From an uncultured Erythrobacter sp. (GTDB lineage: Bacteria > Pseudomonadota > Alphaproteobacteria > Sphingomonadales > Sphingomonadaceae), in assembly GCA_947502815.1 (NCBI GenBank), contig CANNBH010000001.1, positions 1,518,818 through 1,582,817 on the forward strand: a stretch of DNA of 64,000 nucleotides. Direction: 5' to 3'. The notes below the pieces were generated by a model. That model ran no database searches and was not told the origin of the DNA. It saw nothing but the letters and a program-made list of their open reading frames with translations. The translations under genes and the position numbers were made by a program. This document shows, one piece after another, positions 58,949-64,000 of this stretch. Position 1 is the stretch's first letter. The number at the start of each line of letters is the position of its first letter.

Positions 58949-60982
58949 ATGCCTAAAGTCACCGTAGACGGCGAAGAAATCGAAGTCCCAGCGGGCGCGA
59001 CTGTTTTGCAGGCGTGTGAGCAGGCGGGCAAAGAAATCCCGCGTTTTTGCTATCATGAGCGGCTGTCCATTGCGGGCAATTGCCGCATGTGTCTGGTCGA
59101 AGTGAAGCCGGGGCCACCTAAGCCTCAGGCATCGTGCGCTTTGCCAGCGGGCGAGGGGCAGGAAGTCCGCACCGACACGCCGATGGTCAAAAAGGCGCGC
59201 GAAGGGGTGATGGAGTTTCTCCTCATCAACCACCCGCTTGATTGCCCGATTTGCGACCAAGGCGGTGAATGCGATCTGCAAGACCAAGCCGTGGCCTATG
59301 GCCGGGGCGGTTCGCGGTATGAGCGCGAGGATAAACGCGCCGTAACCGAGAAATACATGGGCCCGCTCATCAGCACCACGATGACGCGCTGTATCCACTG
59401 CACACGCTGCGTTCGGTTCTCTGAAGAGATCGCAGGTGTTGACGAAATCGGCGCGCTGTATCGCGGCGAAGACATGCAGATCACGACATATCTGGAACAG
59501 GCAGCGTCGCATGAACTGTCTGCGAACGTGATCGATCTGTGCCCAGTGGGCGCTTTGACGTCACGGCCCTATGCGTTCGAAGCGCGTCCGTGGGAATTGA
59601 AGCGCACGCTTAGCGTCGACGTCTCTGACGCCGTGGGTGCGAACATTTCGCTGCATTCCAAGGGCCGCGAAGTCATGCGCGCGCTTCCCCGCATCAACGA
59701 CGACGTCAACGAAGAATGGCTGTCGGATAAAGGCCGCTATCAGGTCGATGGTTTGACACGGCGGCGTCTTGATAAAGTCTTCGTTCGCAAAGGCGGCAAG
59801 CTAGCGGCGTCGAACTGGAGCGAAGCGTTTGACGCCATCGCTTCGCACCTTGGCGATGATAGATCATCTATCGCTGCAATCGCTGGCGACATGGTTGATT
59901 GCGAAACGATGTTCGCGGCAAAGACCCTGCTTAAAGCGTGCGGATCGTCTTTGATCGAAGCGCGCCAGACCGGCATGACCTATGATGTCTCCAACATCGC
60001 GGCGGTCAATTTCAATTCAACGCTTGCGGGGATCGAAACGGCCGACGCGATTCTGATCATCGGCAGCCACATCCGCTGGGAAGCGGCCTTGGTCAATGCG
60101 CGCATTCGCAAGGCTGTGAAGTCTGGCGCGAAGGTGTTTGTGGTCGGACCCGAATGGGAAACGACCTACCCTGCTGAATTCCTTGGCGAAGATCTGAAGG
60201 TTCTGAACCGCGTTCCCAAAGCATTGGGCGATGCGATGAAGGCGGCGGAGCGCCCTGCGGTGATCCTTGGCGGCGCGGCTTTGGCGAATGGGGCTTTGGC
60301 TCCGGCGCTCAAGCTGGTCGACAAATTTGGCCTCGTCAAAGACGGTTGGAACGGGTTCAACGTGCTGCATATGAGCGCGGCACGGATGGGTTCGCTGATG
60401 CTCGATTTCACGTATTCAAGCGGCACTGGGCCGGGCGGCATGGCAGACATCGCGAAGGCGGCTCCTAAGGTCGTACTCAGCCTTGGCGCAGATGAGATGA
60501 ACCACGAACCGTTCGCGGACAGTCTAAAGGTCTATATCGGCCACCACGGTGACAAGGGCGCGCATGCGGCGGATATCATCCTGCCGGCGGCAAGCTATGC
60601 CGAAAAAGACGGAACCTACGTCAACACCGAAGGGCGCGTGCAATTCGCAGAGAAATCTGTGTTTGCGCCGGGCGATGCGCGCGAAGATTGGACGATCTTG
60701 CGGGCGCTGGCTGATGCTTTGGGTGTGACGGTCGGTTTTGACAGCTTTGCCGAATTGCAAAGCGCGATGATCGCCGAAGTGCCTGCGTTGGGTGAGGAAG
60801 GCTTGGCCGATTACGGCGCGCTTCCGAAAGCCGACAGCAAGGCGAAAGCGGAAGGCTCGATTTCTGCCTATCCTATCGCTGATTTCTACCTGACCAACCC
60901 AATCGCCCGTGCCAGCGCGGTGATGCAGCAATGTTCGGCAGAATTGATCCACGGCGATGAGCTGAAGGAGGCTGCGGAATGA
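58949..60982 (+). CDS. nuoG: NADH-quinone oxidoreductase subunit G
   Basis: A 677-residue 75-kDa subunit with several iron-sulfur clusters. The [2Fe-2S] ligands are in RFCYHERLSIAGNCRMC, those of the following cluster in HPLDCPICDQGGECDLQ, and the [4Fe-4S] ligands in RCIHCTRCVRF with a later cysteine. The C-terminal half resembles molybdopterin oxidoreductases but lacks the cofactor. It follows nuoF by three bases. Confidence 0.95.
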   Translation: MPKVTVDGEEIEVPAGATVLQACEQAGKEIPRFCYHERLSIAGNCRMCLVEVKPGPPKPQASCALPAGEGQEVRTDTPMVKKAREGVMEFLLINHPLDCPICDQGGECDLQDQAVAYGRGGSRYEREDKRAVTEKYMGPLISTTMTRCIHCTRCVRFSEEIAGVDEIGALYRGEDMQITTYLEQAASHELSANVIDLCPVGALTSRPYAFEARPWELKRTLSVDVSDAVGANISLHSKGREVMRALPRINDDVNEEWLSDKGRYQVDGLTRRRLDKVFVRKGGKLAASNWSEAFDAIASHLGDDRSSIAAIAGDMVDCETMFAAKTLLKACGSSLIEARQTGMTYDVSNIAAVNFNSTLAGIETADAILIIGSHIRWEAALVNARIRKAVKSGAKVFVVGPEWETTYPAEFLGEDLKVLNRVPKALGDAMKAAERPAVILGGAALANGALAPALKLVDKFGLVKDGWNGFNVLHMSAARMGSLMLDFTYSSGTGPGGMADIAKAAPKVVLSLGADEMNHEPFADSLKVYIGHHGDKGAHAADIILPAASYAEKDGTYVNTEGRVQFAEKSVFAPGDAREDWTILRALADALGVTVGFDSFAELQSAMIAEVPALGEEGLADYGALPKADSKAKAEGSISAYPIADFYLTNPIARASAVMQQCSAELIHGDELKEAAE

Positions 60983-61173
60983 GCGCTTGGATTATTTTCA
61001 GTGTTGCTCTGCTTATGGTCGTCGCCTTGATACAGGCGTTTAGGCCTCGGAAAAAATTAACGGCCAACAAAGAGAACGGTTGGCAAAACCCCAATTCGCA
61101 GAAGTTGGAGAAAGGCGGGTCTCTCGCAAATTCACCTCCTGAAAGCTCTGGCTATCTTGGAGGTGGCGACTGA
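60979..61173 (+). CDS. small one-helix protein between nuoG and nuoH
   Basis: A 64-residue protein with one hydrophobic segment at about 3-20, a basic patch (RPRKK) and a polar Gly/Ser-rich tail. ATG 60979 overlaps the nuoG stop, and the last base overlaps the nuoH start. No family is recognised. The orientation is probably N-out with the tail in the cytoplasm. Confidence 0.68.
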   Translation: MSAWIIFSVALLMVVALIQAFRPRKKLTANKENGWQNPNSQKLEKGGSLANSPPESSGYLGGGD

Positions 61174-62222
61174 TGACCGAGTTCTTCCAATCGTTCGGCA
61201 TGTCCTATGAATGGGCGTGGGGCGTTGCCACCATCGCAGGCATTTTGCTCATAGCGCTGCCGCTTATGCTGGCGGTGGCGATGGTGATCTATGTCGATCG
61301 CAAGGTGCTGGGCGCGATTATGCTGCGCCGCGGGCCGAACGTGGTTGGCCCGTTTGGCTTGCTGCAGAGTTTTGCGGATGGCCTCAAAGTCTTCTTGCAA
61401 GAAACGATCATTCCAACCGCCGCGAACAAGGGCATCTTCCTGCTCGCGCCGATCATCACCTTTACCGTTGCTCTGGCCGCGTGGGCGGTGATCCCGTTTG
61501 CGGATGGCGTTGTTTTGGCCGATATCAACGTTGGCTTGCTCTATATTCTCGCGATCAGCTCGCTGGGCGTTTACGGCGTTGTGATGAGCGGGTGGGCATC
61601 AAACTCCAAATACCCGTTCTTTTCCGCCATGCGCGCGGCGGCACAGATGATCTCTTATGAGGTCTCCATCGGCTTCATTCTGGTCTGCGTCGTGCTGTGG
61701 TCAAAGTCGTTCAATATGACAGAGATCGTGCTCGCCCAAAAAGGGCACGGCCTTGGCATCGTGAACGGGTTCTTCTTTAACCCGCTGCTGTTCCCGATCT
61801 TCGTGGTGTTCTTCATCTGCGCACTGGCAGAAACCGCACGCGCGCCGTTCGACTTGACTGAGGCGGAATCGGAGCTCGTCGCAGGGTATCAGACCGAATA
61901 CAGCTCCATGAGCTTCGCGCTGTTCTGGTTGGGTGAATATGCAAACATCTTGCTGATGTGCTCGCTGTGCACACTTCTGTTTGTGGGAGGTTGGTTGCCG
62001 CCGGTTGAATGGGCGCCGCTCTATTATGTGCCGGGCTTCATCTGGTTCTTGCTCAAAACCTTCGGCTTTTTCCTGGTCTTCAGCTGGATCTGGGCGACTG
62101 TGCCCCGGTATCGGTATGACCAATTGATGCGGCTTGGCTGGAAGGTGTTCCTGCCGATGAGCCTGATCTTTGTTGCCATAATTTCTGGCTACCTGATGGC
62201 CACGGGACACTTTGCAAAATGA
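61173..62222 (+). CDS. nuoH: NADH-quinone oxidoreductase subunit H
   Basis: A 349-residue membrane subunit (ND1 class) at the junction of the peripheral and membrane arms. It has eight hydrophobic segments. ERR-type motifs appear as [23 protein letters not shown] near residue 35, and the acidic loop is [26 protein letters not shown]. It overlaps nuoI by four bases. Confidence 0.95.
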   Translation: MTEFFQSFGMSYEWAWGVATIAGILLIALPLMLAVAMVIYVDRKVLGAIMLRRGPNVVGPFGLLQSFADGLKVFLQETIIPTAANKGIFLLAPIITFTVALAAWAVIPFADGVVLADINVGLLYILAISSLGVYGVVMSGWASNSKYPFFSAMRAAAQMISYEVSIGFILVCVVLWSKSFNMTEIVLAQKGHGLGIVNGFFFNPLLFPIFVVFFICALAETARAPFDLTEAESELVAGYQTEYSSMSFALFWLGEYANILLMCSLCTLLFVGGWLPPVEWAPLYYVPGFIWFLLKTFGFFLVFSWIWATVPRYRYDQLMRLGWKVFLPMSLIFVAIISGYLMATGHFAK

Positions 62223-62707
62223 CCTCCGTCAAACAGCTCATAAAAGCCTTCACCCTTTGGGAATTCCTAAAGGCACACGCTTTGACCTTGAAGTATTTCT
62301 TCAAGCCCAAGGTGACGATCAACTATCCGTTTGAGAAATCACCGCTGTCCCCGCGTTTCCGCGGGGAACATGCGCTGCGCCGGTATCCCAATGGCGAGGA
62401 ACGCTGCATCGCGTGTAAATTGTGTGAGGCCGTGTGCCCAGCACAAGCGATCACCATTGAGAGCGAACCGCGCGATGATGGCAGCCGCCGGACAACTCGT
62501 TACGACATCGACATGACCAAGTGCATCTATTGCGGTTTCTGTCAGGAAGCCTGCCCAGTAGACGCCGTGGTTGAAGGACCAAATTTCGAATACGCCACCG
62601 AAACGCGCGAAGAGTTGCTTTATGACAAGGCAAAATTGCTCGCAAATGGTGACAAATGGGAACGGGCCATCGCGGCCAATCTTGAAGCCGATGCACCCTA
62701 TCGTTAA
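62219..62707 (+). CDS. nuoI: NADH-quinone oxidoreductase subunit I
   Basis: A 162-residue 8Fe ferredoxin-like subunit. The two [4Fe-4S] motifs are [19 protein letters not shown] and [20 protein letters not shown]. It is the electron link between NuoG and the N2 cluster of NuoB. A 45-base gap precedes nuoJ. Confidence 0.95.
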   Translation: MTSVKQLIKAFTLWEFLKAHALTLKYFFKPKVTINYPFEKSPLSPRFRGEHALRRYPNGEERCIACKLCEAVCPAQAITIESEPRDDGSRRTTRYDIDMTKCIYCGFCQEACPVDAVVEGPNFEYATETREELLYDKAKLLANGDKWERAIAANLEADAPYR

Positions 62708-62752
62708 GGGCGCGTTTCTGACGGGTGAAGCCGTGACGGGAAAACAGGGACT

Positions 62753-63376
62753 ATGATAGAAACACTCGCATTCTACCTGTTCGCAGGATTGGTCATCGCC
62801 GGCGGGGCGATGGTCATTATGTCGCGCAATCCGGTGCACAGCGTGCTGTGGCTGATCCTCGCGTTCTTTAACGCGGCGGGTCTGATGGTGCTGGTTGGTG
62901 CAGAGTTTATCGCGATGCTGCTGGTGATCGTTTATGTTGGTGCCGTGGCCGTGCTGTTCCTGTTTGTGGTGATGATGCTCGACATCGATTTTGCCGCCAT
63001 GCGCGCAGGCTTCGTCAAGAATTTCCCACTGGGCATCGCCATAGCGGTGATCTTGCTCGCGGAATTGGGCCTCGGCATTGGCGCATATGGTGCTGGCGGA
63101 CTTGAGCTTGGCGCGGCCGATGGCACCGCCGCTGCGCGCAGCGACGTTAGCAATATCGAGGCAATCGGCGCGCTTCTCTACAAGCCCTACATTATCTTGT
63201 TTGAGATCGCCGGGATCATCCTGCTCGTCGCGATGATCGGCGCGATTGTTTTGACGCACCGCGAGCCCAAGCCGGGCGCGCGCGGACGCCAAGACATCGG
63301 CAAGCAAATCAGCCGCCGCCCAGAGGATGCGACCGTGATGAAGAGCCCTGAATATGGCGAAGGGGTTGAACTGTGA
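62753..63376 (+). CDS. nuoJ: NADH-quinone oxidoreductase subunit J
   Basis: A 207-residue membrane subunit (ND6 class) with five hydrophobic segments. [33 protein letters not shown] is typical of the first half. The C-terminal 40 residues are basic and polar. GTGA at 63373 couples it to nuoK. Confidence 0.94.
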   Translation: MIETLAFYLFAGLVIAGGAMVIMSRNPVHSVLWLILAFFNAAGLMVLVGAEFIAMLLVIVYVGAVAVLFLFVVMMLDIDFAAMRAGFVKNFPLGIAIAVILLAELGLGIGAYGAGGLELGAADGTAAARSDVSNIEAIGALLYKPYIILFEIAGIILLVAMIGAIVLTHREPKPGARGRQDIGKQISRRPEDATVMKSPEYGEGVEL

Positions 63377-63678
63377 TCGGCATCGAACATTACCTTGTCG
63401 TGGGCGCGATACTTTTCGTGCTTGGCGTGCTGGGCATTTTCATCAATCGCAAGAATGTGATCGTGATCCTGATGTCGGTTGAGCTGATTTTGCTCGCCGT
63501 GAACATCAATCTGGTCGCGTTCAGTGCGTTTAAGGGCGATCTGGTCGGACAGATATTTGCAATGTTCGTCTTGACCGTTGCTGCCGCAGAGGCGGCCATT
63601 GGGCTTGCCATCCTCGTCATCTATTATCGCGGCCGCGGGACAATCGCGGTCGATGATGTCAACCGGATGAAGGGATAA
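63373..63678 (+). CDS. nuoK: NADH-quinone oxidoreductase subunit K
   Basis: A 101-residue three-helix membrane subunit (ND4L class). The glutamates used in proton transfer are in the helices: [12 protein letters not shown], and [10 protein letters not shown] near residue 72. The start is GTG 63373. Confidence 0.94.
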   Translation: MIGIEHYLVVGAILFVLGVLGIFINRKNVIVILMSVELILLAVNINLVAFSAFKGDLVGQIFAMFVLTVAAAEAAIGLAILVIYYRGRGTIAVDDVNRMKG

Positions 63679-63684
63679 CAGCCG

Positions 63685-64000
63685 GTGGATCTTATCCTCA
63701 TCATAGTCTTCGCACCGCTGCTCGCCTCGATCATCGCAGGGCTGGGCAACCGCGCGCTGGGCAACACCGTTACCAAGTCAATTACGACAGGGGCCTTGTT
63801 CCTGTCTGCGGCACTCAGCTGGCCGATCTTCATCGGGTTCCTCAACGGGTCGGAAACGGCGCATGTCGTCCCTGTGCTCAAATGGGTGCAATCCGGCACA
63901 ATGAGCTTTGATTGGGCATTGCGCGTTGATGCCCTGACCGCGGTGATGTTGGTTGTGATCAACAGCGTTTCGGCGCTCGTCCACCTCTATTCCTGGGGTT
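63685..64000 (+). CDS. nuoL: NADH-quinone oxidoreductase subunit L (truncated by window end)
   Basis: The first 105 residues of a polytopic antiporter-like subunit (ND5 class), reading VDLILIIVFAPLLASIIAG and later FDWALRVDALTAVMLVVINSVSALVHLYSWG, which is the family start. GTG 63685, six bases after nuoK, is the likely start. The remainder lies beyond the window. Confidence 0.93.
   Translation, partial: MDLILIIVFAPLLASIIAGLGNRALGNTVTKSITTGALFLSAALSWPIFIGFLNGSETAHVVPVLKWVQSGTMSFDWALRVDALTAVMLVVINSVSALVHLYSWG

Overview
The window reads as chromosomal DNA of an alphaproteobacterium. The likeliest group is Sphingomonadales, near Erythrobacteraceae. This is an inference from family content and gene order: a complete exosortase A (XrtA) exopolysaccharide locus, a fabA-fabB-fabI cluster, an RNase E with an acidic/basic insertion in its S1 region, a coniferyl-aldehyde-type dehydrogenase and an alphaproteobacterial nuo operon. 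Composition is moderately GC-rich and gene density is high, with many ATGA-type overlaps. I see no rRNA, tRNA, CRISPR array, insertion sequence or prophage.

Layout. (1) 1-3139: the tail of an unassigned gene, a small lipoprotein, the NAD(P)H-hydrate repair enzyme Nnr and an RNA m5U methyltransferase. (2) 3141-21263: an 18-kb XrtA locus. Its left half is a divergent biochemical cassette (two alpha/beta hydrolases, an acyl carrier protein and an acyltransferase on the minus strand; an AMP-forming ligase and a PLP decarboxylase on the plus strand). Its right half is a plus-strand exopolysaccharide operon: export lipoprotein, chain-length protein, tyrosine autokinase, outer-membrane barrel, ATPase, deacetylase, FemAB-like protein, glycosyltransferase, exosortase A and amidotransferase. 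(3) 21486-22409: an RpfF-type DSF synthase homologue. (4) 22452-25904: zapE, a thioesterase and sdhB, then an SDR enzyme. (5) 26005-29172: a 1055-residue protein built almost entirely of curlin-type repeats. (6) 29338-32796: an ATP-grasp enzyme, an unassigned PLP enzyme and a methyltransferase. (7) 32882-43250: rne, an amidase, PBP1A, prfB and a secreted beta-propeller protein. (8) 43326-47943: a lipoprotein methyltransferase, fabA-fabB-fabI, a GNAT protein and a hydrolase. (9) 47950-53018: a hydroxyacid dehydrogenase, small secreted proteins, a thiolase and an aldehyde dehydrogenase. (10) 53194-64000: nuoA to nuoL (nuoL truncated by the window end), interrupted by four small unassigned genes.

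Functionally, the first half of the window is dominated by the cell surface and extracellular matrix: a polysaccharide machine with exosortase, a possible DSF-type fatty-acid signal synthase and a giant amyloid-like repeat protein. The second half is mostly housekeeping. The points most worth a second look are the giant curlin-repeat protein, the RpfF homologue beside the XrtA locus, the ACP-centred cassette of unknown product, and the four small genes embedded in the complex I operon.
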